A DNA stretch of 7,574 nucleotides from Paenibacillaceae bacterium UBA6304 (GCA_002439285.1 DJTQ01000038.1:1-7574); one strand, 5' to 3'; shown: positions 1-6,175, counted from the first letter of the stretch. Notes: a model not told the origin generated them from the sequence alone. Numbers and translations are program-made.

Positions 1-1917
1 TTCGAGGGACGGGCGAGGATTGAGAAGTTAATGCCTATGGAGGAACTTAGAGCGATTGAGAGGGCCATGGGAGAAACCGCGGAGGCCCGTGAGTTGATCG
101 GAAAAGGTTCCAGTATTCCTCTGCCGTCTCTAGACGGGATCGAACTGGTCATATCGCTGATGGGAACGGGGTATCTGTTTACAGAGCAGGATTTAATGGC
201 CGTGTCCACTTTTTTGCAAAGCTGTGGTCAATTGAAGAAATACATCGAATCGAAGGGCGATGCGGCTTGGCAAATCGGTGTATATGCATCTTCGTTACGG
301 GACCTTCCTGCGCTAAGGCAGGAGATTCTGCGCTGTATCCGTCATGGCGTGATCATGAACGAGGCGAGCCGGGATTTGGAGAAGGTGCGCCGTAAGATTG
401 AGATGGTCAAGGAGAAGATCGGCAAAAGGCTACAGTCCGTCATGTCGCGATATGCATCTATTTTGCAGGAGAATATCGTCAGCGTGCGCGGGGGAAGGTA
501 TGTCATCCCAGTGAAAAAGGAATTTTACAGACAAGTCAAAGGCCGGATGCTGGATCAGTCGACCAGCGGGCAAACGGTGTTTATGGAGCCGGACGAGATC
601 TCTGCCTTACAAGGGGAACTTGAGGCACTACAAGGAGAAGAAGCCAGAGAAGAGGCTAAAATTCTTGGTTACCTGACCGATCTGGTGGAAAAAGAGGCTG
701 AGGATATCGTGCGCAATATTGAGATTACGGGGACCTATGATTTTATTTTTGCCAAGGCGAAATATGCGGCTTCCATCGACGGGGTTGCTGTTGAACTGAA
801 CGATCGGGGGGAGACCGTACTCCGGGGAGCCAAACATCCGAAACTGCTGGCGAGCATGGTACCTTTGGATCTGGAAATCGGCGACCATTATAAGAGCTTG
901 ATTATCACCGGGCCTAATACGGGCGGAAAGACGGTTGTGCTGAAGACGTTCGGCTTGCTGGCGCTCATGGTCCAGTCGGGGTTGCTGGTTCCGGTGGACC
1001 CGGGGAGCCGGTTCGCGGTATATCGGGGCATAAGGGCCGTTATCGGAGACGGTCAAAATTTGGAACAATCGCTCAGCACGTTCTCGGCTCAAATCCAAAG
1101 CCTGGTGTCGATGTTAAGGGATGCAAATTCGCAAACCCTGTTGCTGATCGACGAACTGGCTGCGGGAACCGATCCGGGCGAAGGCATTGCCTTATCGATC
1201 GCCATTCTGGAGGAATTTAGCCGCAAGGGCGCAACCGTTCTGGTGACGACTCATTTCAATGAACTGAAGACCTTTGCTTCCAGAGCAGAAGGATTCGAGA
1301 ATGCCAGAATGGAATTTGATGCCGAAACGCTGCGGCCGCTATACCGCCTGACGATTGGACGGGCCGGGCAAAGCTATGCGATCGAAATCGCCAGAAAGCT
1401 GGGGATCACATCTGATATTATCGCCAGGTCACAGCATATCGTAAGCCGCCAGATCGGCGAGGGCGGGAAGGTTTCGCTTTGGGATGAACTCGTTCCGGAG
1501 CCGGAGCAGAGAAGTGAGACTACTCAGATTACCCAGAATGCTCACTCGGGGAAAGAGGGGGAGCGTGCTCCTAAATCCGAAGAGGATGAGAATCCTCCGG
1601 CTACAGAAAGCGAAGGGAAGACGCCTCCGGTAAAATATGAAGTCGGTGACGCCGTATTAGTCACGTCCTTTGGCAAAATCGGCATCGTTTGCGAACCTGA
1701 GGATTCCAGAGGAAATGTCGGAGTCCTGATTCAAAAGCAAAGGGTGAAGGTAAACCGGAAAAGGCTGAAGCCTTATCTAAAGAAGGAAGAGCTTTATCCC
1801 GAAGACTATGATTTGGACATCGTGCTGGATTCAAAGGAAAACCGGAAGAAACGTAAGGTAATGGGCAAGCGGCATGTAGAGGGCTTGGAAATTGTCCGGA
1901 AGCCGGGCGAGCAATAA
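1..1917 (+). CDS. MutS2-like DNA mismatch repair/recombination ATPase without a Smr domain (5' end outside window)
   Basis: The frame is open from base 1, giving 638 visible residues. The first in-frame ATG (base 31) falls inside the conserved N-terminal region, so the true start is upstream, perhaps 20-30 codons away (inference). Numbered from base 1, the protein shows a helical core/clamp region with the MutS2-type stretch DQSTSGQTVFMEP (185-197), Walker A GPNTGGKT (304-311), Walker B ending in Asp384-Glu385, and the following TTHF with His418. These mark an ABC-type MutS ATPase that dimerises on branched or mismatched DNA or, in Bacillus MutS2, on collided ribosomes. A charged linker (about 495-545) leads to a small KOW-like beta domain (about 546-593) and a basic tail. 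The C-terminal Smr nuclease domain of canonical MutS2 (about 785 aa) is absent; the frame stops cleanly after the basic tail. It is therefore either a Smr-less subfamily or a shortened copy. The mismatch-reading N-terminal domain of MutS1 is also absent. The 79-codon gene follows after 23 bp and is probably cotranscribed. Confidence 0.9.
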   Translation, partial: FEGRARIEKLMPMEELRAIERAMGETAEARELIGKGSSIPLPSLDGIELVISLMGTGYLFTEQDLMAVSTFLQSCGQLKKYIESKGDAAWQIGVYASSLRDLPALRQEILRCIRHGVIMNEASRDLEKVRRKIEMVKEKIGKRLQSVMSRYASILQENIVSVRGGRYVIPVKKEFYRQVKGRMLDQSTSGQTVFMEPDEISALQGELEALQGEEAREEAKILGYLTDLVEKEAEDIVRNIEITGTYDFIFAKAKYAASIDGVAVELNDRGETVLRGAKHPKLLASMVPLDLEIGDHYKSLIITGPNTGGKTVVLKTFGLLALMVQSGLLVPVDPGSRFAVYRGIRAVIGDGQNLEQSLSTFSAQIQSLVSMLRDANSQTLLLIDELAAGTDPGEGIALSIAILEEFSRKGATVLVTTHFNELKTFASRAEGFENARMEFDAETLRPLYRLTIGRAGQSYAIEIARKLGITSDIIARSQHIVSRQIGEGGKVSLWDELVPEPEQRSETTQITQNAHSGKEGERAPKSEEDENPPATESEGKTPPVKYEVGDAVLVTSFGKIGIVCEPEDSRGNVGVLIQKQRVKVNRKRLKPYLKKEELYPEDYDLDIVLDSKENRKKRKVMGKRHVEGLEIVRKPGEQ

Positions 1918-1940
1918 GCGGGGGAGAACTGATTAAAGAT

Positions 1941-2180
1941 ATGAACGGAATCGATAAAAGAAACAAGCTCGAAGAGCAACCCTTCCTATACCGGACTGCC
2001 AAAAACGGAACCGTGTTTTTGCAGTACTTCGGTAAGGTGGTTAAAACCTTGAAAGGGAAAGAGGCGGAACGCTTCTTGGAAAAAGCAAACGCGGCGGAAG
2101 ATGAGAAGGAGTTACAAATGCTCTTAGCCAAAGCGACAGGCAACTTTAAACGGGGGAACGAGAGGTCCTTAAAGATGTAG
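1941..2180 (+). CDS. Small conserved-looking protein of unknown function
   Basis: A 79-aa soluble, charged protein (MNGIDKRNKL...) with no signal peptide or membrane segment. I do not recognise a named family. The centre reads FLYRTAKNGTVFLQYFGKVV, a probable beta hairpin. It is followed by a helical part rich in Lys/Glu, then KATGNFKRGNER near the C-terminus, a motif I associate with small hypothetical proteins of Bacillales; that recollection is unverified. It lies 23 bp after the MutS2-like gene with no promoter or terminator between them, so it is likely in the same operon. The purine run GGGGGAG (1920-1926) is 14 nt from ATG 1941, longer than usual. The in-frame ATT at 1932 would have better spacing, adding three residues if used. 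The coding sequence ends 10 bp before a hairpin. Confidence 0.75.
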   Translation: MNGIDKRNKLEEQPFLYRTAKNGTVFLQYFGKVVKTLKGKEAERFLEKANAAEDEKELQMLLAKATGNFKRGNERSLKM

Positions 2181-2190
2181 CAAAATAAAA

Positions 2191-2231
2191 AATGGCCTTC
2201 TTGGAGAGGAATTCTTCCAAGCAAGGCCATT
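2191..2231. terminator. Bidirectional hairpin terminator between convergent genes, strongest for the minus strand
   Basis: AATGGCCTT (2191-2199) pairs perfectly with AAGGCCATT (2223-2231). The stem continues as CTTGGA (2200-2205) with TCCAAG (2216-2221) after a single bulged C at 2222. On the minus strand the hairpin is followed by TTTTTATTTT (complement of 2182-2191), a good U-tract serving the methionine sulfoxide reductase gene. On the plus strand the downstream bases are only moderately T-rich, so termination of the MutS2 operon may be weaker. Confidence 0.75.
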
Positions 2232-2264
2232 CATTATCGCGTTGTGACACGATCATATTGCGGC

Positions 2265-2765
2265 TTAGAACAGGGCAAGCGGAGTCTCCAACTTATCTGT
2301 AAGAAGTCCCGCAAAGCGTTCCAGGAAAGACTGGTCCAATTCATCGAAGCGCCCTTTCAGCGGACTGTCGATATCGAGTACGCCGAGAAGTTGCCCTTCC
2401 TTAACAAGCGGGACGACAATTTCGCTGTTCGATGCCGCATCGCAAGCAATGTGCCCCGGAAAGGCATAGACATCTTCGATGCGAAGTGTTTCCCGGCGCT
2501 CGGCGCTTGTTCCGCAGACACCTTTGCCCATGGGAATACGGATGCAGGCCGGTAACCCTTGAAACGGACCCAGTACCAGTTCGCGTCCGTCAAATAAATA
2601 AAAGCCCACCCAGTTAATATCTTTCAAAAAGAAACGGAGGAGTGCGGAAGCATTGGCCAGATTGGCGGCTGTGCTCCGCTCTCCTTCAATTAGCGCCTGA
2701 AGCTGGGACAAAACCTCGTTCTGCTGCTCCTCTCGGGAGCCTATAAGTTCACCGGCATGAAACAT
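2265..2765 (-). CDS. msrC: Free methionine-(R)-sulfoxide reductase (GAF-domain fRMsr, YtsP/MsrC type)
   Basis: A 166-aa cytosolic enzyme that reduces free L-methionine-(R)-S-oxide to methionine, recycling electrons from thioredoxin; it protects the amino-acid pool from oxidation. A single GAF domain fills the protein, with the characteristic N-terminal segment NWVGFYLFDG (51-60), LGPFQGLPAC (65-74) and DIDSP (131-135). Three cysteines lie at 74, 84 and 108. Their spacing of 10 and 24 residues equals that of Cys84, Cys94 and Cys118 of E. coli fRMsr, where the last is catalytic and the others resolve the disulfide. All needed cysteines are therefore present. The start is fixed by AAAGGAGG (2783-2776), 10 nt upstream of ATG 2765. 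It is monocistronic: divergent from the winged-helix gene and closed by the 2191-2231 hairpin. The B. subtilis equivalent is called ytsP. Confidence 0.93.
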   Translation of the reverse strand: MFHAGELIGSREEQQNEVLSQLQALIEGERSTAANLANASALLRFFLKDINWVGFYLFDGRELVLGPFQGLPACIRIPMGKGVCGTSAERRETLRIEDVYAFPGHIACDAASNSEIVVPLVKEGQLLGVLDIDSPLKGRFDELDQSFLERFAGLLTDKLETPLALF

Positions 2766-2796
2766 AGCTGGAATTCCTCCTTTATCTGTACAACTT

Positions 2797-2802
2797 ATTA
2801 TA
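2797..2802 (-). promoter_or_regulatory. -10 box for the methionine sulfoxide reductase gene
   Basis: The minus strand reads a perfect TATAAT at 2802-2797, 14 nt before the AAAGGAGG ribosome binding site. No good -35 hexamer sits 16-18 bp upstream (AGGCGG/GGCGGA region) and there is no TG extension, so the promoter may be weak or activator-dependent. Confidence 0.45.
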
Positions 2803-2883
2803 CTGAATAAGTGCTGTTTCCGCCTACTTTCCGCGGGGTAATTTAAAATTGAAACGATTTAACGCCGGAAAGGGGAATACATC

Positions 2884-3192
2884 ATGCGCGCTGACGTGCA
2901 AAATCTGTTTATTCGAATTCATATGCTCCATCAGGCTACATTTGAGGATCTTACCGTTAGCGACACGCTGCTTCTATTGGAGGAACAAGGGTATAAAGTG
3001 GGAGAGCGTGAAGTGAAGCAGGAGCTCGAACGTTTGGCGGAAGACAATTTTCTCACCTCTCATGGTGATGGATACTCGATGACCGGCTCAGGGAAGGAAG
3101 AGCTGAAGGAAATTCGGACGGTGCTGATGAAACTGTGCGAGACAGTGAATCAACCCCAGCAGGCAGACCGGGCAGGAGCAAATCCGGCTTAA
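2884..3192 (+). CDS. Small winged-helix-like protein, possible DNA-binding regulator
   Basis: A 102-aa soluble protein that I cannot assign to a named gene. Residues about 16-80 look like a winged helix-turn-helix. The first helix pair is around DLTVSDTLLLLEEQGYKV, the predicted recognition helix is around GEREVKQELERLAEDNFL, and the beta-wing is GDGYSMTGSGKEELKEI; the gYsmT.sG pattern is common in PadR/MarR-like wings. The tail (QPQQADRAGANPA) is low-complexity and likely disordered. DNA binding is inferred from this pattern only; no effector-binding domain is visible, and it could equally be a protein-interaction winged helix. The start ATG follows AAAGGGG (2869-2875) at 8 nt. It is divergent from msrC across 118 bp, which would allow local co-regulation. 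It is monocistronic, ended by the strong terminator at 3206-3254. I found no clear promoter upstream. Confidence 0.7.
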   Translation: MRADVQNLFIRIHMLHQATFEDLTVSDTLLLLEEQGYKVGEREVKQELERLAEDNFLTSHGDGYSMTGSGKEELKEIRTVLMKLCETVNQPQQADRAGANPA

Positions 3193-3205
3193 GCGGAATA
3201 ACGGC

Positions 3206-3254
3206 AAGGAGGCTGTCTCCTAAGGTCCAAGACCTGAGAGGCAACCTCCTTTTT
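3206..3254 (+). terminator. Strong rho-independent terminator with a three-segment stem
   Basis: AAGGAGG (3206-3212) pairs with CCTCCTT (3245-3251). After a C/A mismatch, TGTCTC (3214-3219) pairs with GAGGCA (3238-3243, one G-U). The tip is AGGTC (3223-3227) with GACCT (3231-3235) around a 3-nt loop. TTTTT at 3250-3254 follows directly. It starts 13 bp after the stop of the winged-helix gene. Confidence 0.88.
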
Positions 3255-3275
3255 CGCGCTCTAAATGGTGAAGAA

Positions 3276-3302
3276 TTTACACACACCGACAAAGAGTGCT
3301 AA
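3276..3302 (+). promoter_or_regulatory. CIRCE-like inverted repeat (possible HrcA operator) upstream of the Spo0E-like gene
   Basis: GAGTGCTAA (3294-3302) equals the right arm of CIRCE, TTAGCACTC-N9-GAGTGCTAA. Exactly 9 nt upstream lies TTTACACAC (3276-3284), which matches the left arm at 6 of 9 positions. The element overlaps the -35 box and spacer of the candidate promoter below. The left arm is degenerate, so HrcA binding is uncertain. Confidence 0.35.
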
Positions 3303-3314
3303 TTTTTTTAAAAT
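3286..3314 (+). promoter_or_regulatory. Candidate sigma-A promoter of the Spo0E-like gene
   Basis: CCGACA (3286-3291, 4/6 to TTGACA) lies 17 bp from TAAAAT (3309-3314, 5/6 to TATAAT). A start near 3320 would give a leader of about 62 nt. The surrounding DNA (3301-3350) is strongly AT-rich, so other starts, for example with TAGAAT at 3345-3350, are possible. Confidence 0.4.
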
Positions 3315-3382
3315 TTGCAAAATATGTTTTTTGGCATCATACATTAGAATGGGCTCTAAGAAGAAAAAGAAGGTGAAAATAA

Positions 3383-3589
3383 ATGGCCTACTCCTCCTTC
3401 AATAACTTCAATCGAACCCCGGGACGCCCCAAGGTCTGCGGCGAATTGATGGACAAGATTGAACATTTGCGGTCCGAATTGATGAACGCGGCCGAACGGG
3501 AAGATTTTAACAGTGTTACGGTAGTGGAATTGAGCCAGAGACTGGATCAATATATAGTAATGGCGCAGAACCAAATGCTCGGCAGATGA
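3383..3589 (+). CDS. Spo0E-like sporulation regulatory aspartyl-phosphate phosphatase
   Basis: A 68-aa cytosolic protein of the Spo0E/YisI/YnzD type. In Bacillus these dephosphorylate Spo0A~P and so delay or block entry into sporulation. The fold is two antiparallel helices: helix 1 around ELMDKIEHLRSELMNAAE (21-38) and helix 2 around VTVVELSQRLDQYIVMAQ (45-62). The family signature S-Q-x-L-D is present as Ser51-Gln-Arg-Leu-Asp55, with Asp55 the conserved acidic residue of the family. A short 20-residue N-terminal extension (NNFNRTPGRPKVCG) is variable and probably flexible. AAGGTGA (3370-3376) is 6 nt before ATG 3383. The gene stands alone after a terminator and stops 11 bp before the end of the convergent hydrolase gene, with no obvious hairpin between them, so transcripts may overlap at their 3' ends. 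Confidence 0.85.
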   Translation: MAYSSFNNFNRTPGRPKVCGELMDKIEHLRSELMNAAEREDFNSVTVVELSQRLDQYIVMAQNQMLGR

Positions 3590-3600
3590 GCTTCCCTCTC

Positions 3601-4584
3601 CTATGTGGCCGTCACCGTCACCGCTTGAGACGGATTGTAGAGTTGAGAATCCGCGTTAGCCTCTTCATGTTCCAATGTCTTCTGTATTAGAGTATGAACC
3701 TCCTCGGCATAACGTTGCGGATTCACGCCGTAAGCGTTGGCATGAACCGCTCCTTCCACCAATAGCAGCTGCTTCGGCTCCGGCTTCCGCTCATATAACT
3801 CCTTGCTCATATAGGTTGGAACATAGTTGTCGTCTGTTCCGTGCACGAACAGGACGGGCACTGTACTGTGTTCCACGGCTTTGAGCGGACTGACTTGTTC
3901 CATGCTGAATCCCGCTATGCGCTGCATCCGCCTGTTGACGAGCCTGAGTAGCGGGAAGGCAGGGATTTTGTTGAGTACCCTCACCTGATGGTAAATCAAC
4001 CGGCTGAGATCAGAATACGGACAGTCGGCAATAACGAATTTGACGTGCGGATCCGCGATGGCGAGATACTCCAGCACGGTTCCCCCACCCAGCGATTGCC
4101 CGTGTAACCCAATCATGCATTCCTCTCCGTATTTTTTCAAAAGCCAATGAATCCAAGTTTCGACATCAAACTTCTCAAGGTAGCCATAGGTTGTATATAA
4201 GCCTTGGCTGTTTCCGTGTCTACGCTGGTCGATTAACAGCATATTGAAGCCTTCGCGTTCAAACATATCGATATATTGGGTAGAGACATGCGAAGATACG
4301 GTATAGCCGTGGACGAGGATCATCCAGCGTTTTCCCCCGGGATGAGGTTCCAAGGTATAACCGCTTAGCGTCAGCCCGTCTTTGGAAATCACCTGCACAT
4401 CCCTTTTGTTCAGGGTGTTGTACCTCTCCCGGGAATAAACTCCGGTCGATTCCAAATATCCGAAGATGTTCTCGAATGTTTGCAGTTTCATCTGGGTGAT
4501 CTGGCGAAAGGCAAACCTCGTTATCCCGCTTACGACAAGGGGTAACGTCACCGCGATGGCGATAAGAATCATAGGGTACATCAT
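3601..4584 (-). CDS. Membrane-anchored alpha/beta hydrolase (YqkD-like)
   Basis: A 327-aa protein from the preferred start. An N-terminal hydrophobic segment (MMYPMILIAIAVTLPLVVSG, residues 1-20) is probably a membrane anchor with the catalytic domain outside the cytosol (inference). The alpha/beta hydrolase fold shows an oxyanion HG (92-93), the family stretch DQRRHGNSQG (119-128), nucleophile Ser164 in GQSLG, IADCPYSDL (185-193), acid Asp252 in HGTDDNYVP, and His281 in GAVHANAY; the catalytic triad is complete. It resembles B. subtilis YqkD (COG1073); the substrate is unknown. An upstream TTG at 4611 is in frame, but AAAAGGAGG (4602-4594) lies 9 nt before the ATG at 4584, so the ATG is chosen. 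The protein would be 336 aa from TTG. The gene is divergent from the acetyltransferase and convergent with the Spo0E-like gene. Confidence 0.88.
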   Translation of the reverse strand: MMYPMILIAIAVTLPLVVSGITRFAFRQITQMKLQTFENIFGYLESTGVYSRERYNTLNKRDVQVISKDGLTLSGYTLEPHPGGKRWMILVHGYTVSSHVSTQYIDMFEREGFNMLLIDQRRHGNSQGLYTTYGYLEKFDVETWIHWLLKKYGEECMIGLHGQSLGGGTVLEYLAIADPHVKFVIADCPYSDLSRLIYHQVRVLNKIPAFPLLRLVNRRMQRIAGFSMEQVSPLKAVEHSTVPVLFVHGTDDNYVPTYMSKELYERKPEPKQLLLVEGAVHANAYGVNPQRYAEEVHTLIQKTLEHEEANADSQLYNPSQAVTVTAT

Positions 4585-4593
4585 AAGTGGGCT

Positions 4594-4602
4594 CCTCCTT
4601 TT
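4594..4602 (-). promoter_or_regulatory. Ribosome binding site that decides the hydrolase start
   Basis: AAAAGGAGG on the minus strand, 9 nt upstream of the tandem ATG-ATG at 4584. It lies inside the longer TTG-initiated frame, which itself has only a weak AGGATGG too close to the TTG. Confidence 0.8.
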
Positions 4603-4637
4603 CCAGTCCAATCCATCCTGAATTTCTATCTATGTAA

Positions 4638-4646
4638 ATAGTATCA
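4638..4646 (-). promoter_or_regulatory. Candidate extended -10 promoter element for the hydrolase gene
   Basis: The minus strand reads TGATACTAT (4646-4638), a TGn extension followed by TACTAT (4/6 to TATAAT). No convincing -35 lies upstream, which fits an extended -10 promoter but leaves the call weak. Confidence 0.3.
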
Positions 4647-4700
4647 CCGAAAGGCGGTCGCTAAAATCGCGGATGCGTAATTTTCATGAAGTTTCAGTCT

Positions 4701-4731
4701 TTGACGATTTGTCGGCTTATGTGATTATATA
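4701..4731 (+). promoter_or_regulatory. Candidate promoter of the acetyltransferase-EcfT unit
   Basis: TTGACG (4701-4706) is a good -35. The -10 is somewhere in ATTATATAAG (4724-4733), for example TATATA at 4726-4731 with a rather long 19-bp spacer. Transcription would begin near 4738, too late for use of the ATG at 4737, which supports the ATG at 4779. Confidence 0.45.
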
Positions 4732-4778
4732 AGTGAATGGGTATGGATAAAGAAAGAACGGACGTCAGGGGGAGAGCG

Positions 4779-5366
4779 ATGTATAAATGCGGTGGTGAAA
4801 TTCCTTCTTTGGAAAGTGAACGGCTGCGGCTGCGGCAGATGGAGATAGAGGATTCGAAGGAGCTGTTCCGGTACTGGAGTGATGCCGAAGTGGTCCGTTA
4901 CATGAATATGCCTCCTTTTGCTTCCATCGAGGATGCTTGTGGGATGATCAACTTGCTTAATGGCCTCGCGGAGAGTGAGGATGCTTTGCGCTGGGGCATC
5001 GAACTGAAGGAAAGCGGCAAACTGATCGGCAGTTGCGGATTCAATATGTGGGAACTTGCCGGAGCATACCGCGGAGAGATCGGATACGATCTTGGACGTG
5101 AATTTTGGGGGCACGGATATATGTCGGAGACCTTGCGAATGGTGCTTCCTTACGGTTATGAAACGATGGGACTTAACCGGATTGAGGCATTGGTCGATCC
5201 GAGGAATAGAGCGTCCAAGGCGCTGCTTCAGGCTTTCGGGTTTCAAGAGGAGGGCTTGCTGCGTGATTATCAGAAGACGGAGGCGGGTTTCGTTGATCTG
5301 CTGATGTATTCTCTGTTGAAGAGGGAATATGGCCGGGCAGGGACGGGAGACGGGGGCATCGGATGA
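4779..5366 (+). CDS. GNAT family N-acetyltransferase, RimJ/RimL type
   Basis: A 195-aa cytosolic acetyl-CoA-dependent transferase of the RimJ/YdaF-like branch. Members acetylate protein N-termini or small amines; the substrate here cannot be told. The family opening SLESERLRLRQ is at residues 10-20, beta-4 is GEIGYDLG (99-106), and the acetyl-CoA pyrophosphate loop REFWGHGY is at 107-114. VDPRNRASKALLQAFGFQEEG (139-159) carries the conserved Asn-x-x-Ser and the GF turn. In-frame ATGs exist at 4737 and 4743, but they lack a ribosome binding site and lie at or before the predicted transcription start. ATG 4779 follows GGGGGAG (4768-4774), so it is preferred; the longer version would be 209 aa. 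The last codons overlap the EcfT gene (ATGA), pointing to translational coupling. The C-terminal tail (GRAGTGDGGIG) is low-complexity and may exist partly to supply that overlap. Confidence 0.9.
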   Translation: MYKCGGEIPSLESERLRLRQMEIEDSKELFRYWSDAEVVRYMNMPPFASIEDACGMINLLNGLAESEDALRWGIELKESGKLIGSCGFNMWELAGAYRGEIGYDLGREFWGHGYMSETLRMVLPYGYETMGLNRIEALVDPRNRASKALLQAFGFQEEGLLRDYQKTEAGFVDLLMYSLLKREYGRAGTGDGGIG

Positions 5367-6106
5367 AAAGAAACCGATATCTCCTTCGGACGCTCGACCC
5401 GCTCAGCAAGCTGATAGCTGTATTCGGCATAGCGATCTTGGCGATACGTTGGGACAACCCGTTGCCGCATTGCGTTATGCTTCTTCTGCTTACAGCAACC
5501 GCCATATTCGGAGGCGGAATGTCCTGGAACAAATGGGCCGCAAGGATGGGGTATATTACGGCATTCGGGCTACCGTTGTTTCTGCTTACGGCGTTAACTT
5601 CGCCAGCAGGTGAAGCGTATGTGGAATGGGGGGGGCTACGGATGTCGCAGGATGCGCTATTGTATGCAGCCGCCGTTACGCTCCGCATGTTTTGCATGTT
5701 TTTGTCATCCCTGATTTACATCGAAACGACAGATCCGCAGGACTTCGTGGTGGTGATGACAACCCGTTTGAAGCTGCCGTACAGGATCGTATTCGGTGTC
5801 TCAATGGCGCTGACTTTTTTACCGCTATTGGAAGCCGAAGGGAGAAATGCCGCGGAAGCCCGCAGAATCCGATTCGGCCGCAAACCCCGGGGGCTTAGGG
5901 AACGGCTCGAGCTCTGGCGCGGAAATCTGGTTGCCGTATTCGCGGGAGCGATCCGCCGAGTGGAGCAAACCGCCGGTTCGATGGAAGGGAAAGGCTTCGG
6001 GGCCTATCCCAAGCGGACTTTTCTACGGGAAGTCAGGGTATCGGCCGGGGGATACGCGCTTATCATTCTGAGCATTGCAGCCGTAATCGGATTAAGGTCA
6101 TTATGA
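5363..6106 (+). CDS. ECF transporter transmembrane T component (EcfT/CbiQ family, YkoC-like)
   Basis: A 247-aa integral membrane protein that couples a pair of ECF ATPases to a substrate-binding S component in vitamin or cofactor uptake. Hydrophobic stretches are visible at about 14-29, 35-51, 63-80, 98-120 and 228-244. The cytoplasmic coupling region (about 155-220) carries the two short motifs that dock into the ATPases. The first is EARRIR (165-170). The second is MEGKGFG (207-213), where many EcfT proteins have A-R-G, so here it reads G-K-G, a variation also tolerated in some T components (family recollection). NPLPH, TDPQDFV and RLKLPYR match the family pattern. The start ATG overlaps the acetyltransferase stop by 4 bp, and a GGGGG run (5352-5356) serves as ribosome binding site. 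It is followed after 88 bp by the YkoE-like S component, but that gene has its own promoter, so pairing with it is likely, not certain. Confidence 0.85.
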   Translation: MKRNRYLLRTLDPLSKLIAVFGIAILAIRWDNPLPHCVMLLLLTATAIFGGGMSWNKWAARMGYITAFGLPLFLLTALTSPAGEAYVEWGGLRMSQDALLYAAAVTLRMFCMFLSSLIYIETTDPQDFVVVMTTRLKLPYRIVFGVSMALTFLPLLEAEGRNAAEARRIRFGRKPRGLRERLELWRGNLVAVFAGAIRRVEQTAGSMEGKGFGAYPKRTFLREVRVSAGGYALIILSIAAVIGLRSL

Positions 6107-6129
6107 AGGTCCTTCAAAAAAAGGGCCTT
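6106..6129 (+). other. Hairpin at the end of the EcfT gene, without a U-tract
   Basis: AAGGTCC (6106-6112) pairs with GGGCCTT (6123-6129, one G-U) around a 10-nt A-rich loop. No T-run follows on the plus strand, and its last two bases are part of the next -35 box. It may stabilise the 3' end or slow polymerase, but it is not a standard terminator, so read-through into the YkoE-like gene is possible. Confidence 0.4.
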
Positions 6130-6156
6130 GACGAATTCTTATTGTAAACCTATATT
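6128..6156 (+). promoter_or_regulatory. Sigma-A promoter of the YkoE-like/ATPase operon
   Basis: TTGACG (6128-6133, 5/6) is separated by exactly 17 bp from TATATT (6151-6156, 5/6). This is the best promoter in the window. The predicted start near 6163 leaves a leader of about 32 nt before ATG 6195, too short for a TPP riboswitch. Confidence 0.8.
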
Positions 6157-6175
6157 TTAGAACATGGTTAACAAT
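6141..6175 (+). promoter_or_regulatory. BirA-type biotin operator overlapping the promoter
   Basis: ATTGTAAACC (6141-6150) and GGTTAACAAT (6166-6175) form an inverted repeat matching at 9 of 10 positions, with a 15-bp spacer. The core TTGTAAACC-N15-GGTTAACAA matches the known biotin-repressor operator pattern TTGTAAACC-N15/16-GGTTTACAA with one mismatch. The spacer contains the whole -10 box, so bound BirA-biotinyl-AMP dimer would block RNA polymerase, as at the bio operons of Bacillus and E. coli. Regulation by BirA is inferred from the sequence match. Confidence 0.75.

Noticed and set aside
1661..2230. A 189-codon minus-strand open frame
   Set aside because: It runs antisense through the MutS2 C-terminus and the small gene, has no ribosome binding site or recognisable domain, and its composition is that of an antisense shadow.
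3206..3254. Inverted repeat resembling an insertion-sequence end (GGAGGCTGTCTC...)
   Set aside because: There is no transposase or second copy nearby. The U-tract and position right after a stop codon fit an intrinsic terminator.
3589..3620. Possible terminator between the convergent Spo0E-like and hydrolase genes
   Set aside because: Only a short 5-bp pairing (CCGTC/GACGG) with no T-tract on either strand was found.
4737..4778. Longer start for the acetyltransferase at ATG 4737 or 4743
   Set aside because: No ribosome binding site precedes them, and the predicted transcription start is about 4738; ATG 4779 follows GGGGGAG.
5173..5697. A 174-codon minus-strand open frame over the GNAT/EcfT junction
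   Set aside because: Antisense to two well-supported genes; low-complexity Ser/Pro/Arg-rich product with no motif.
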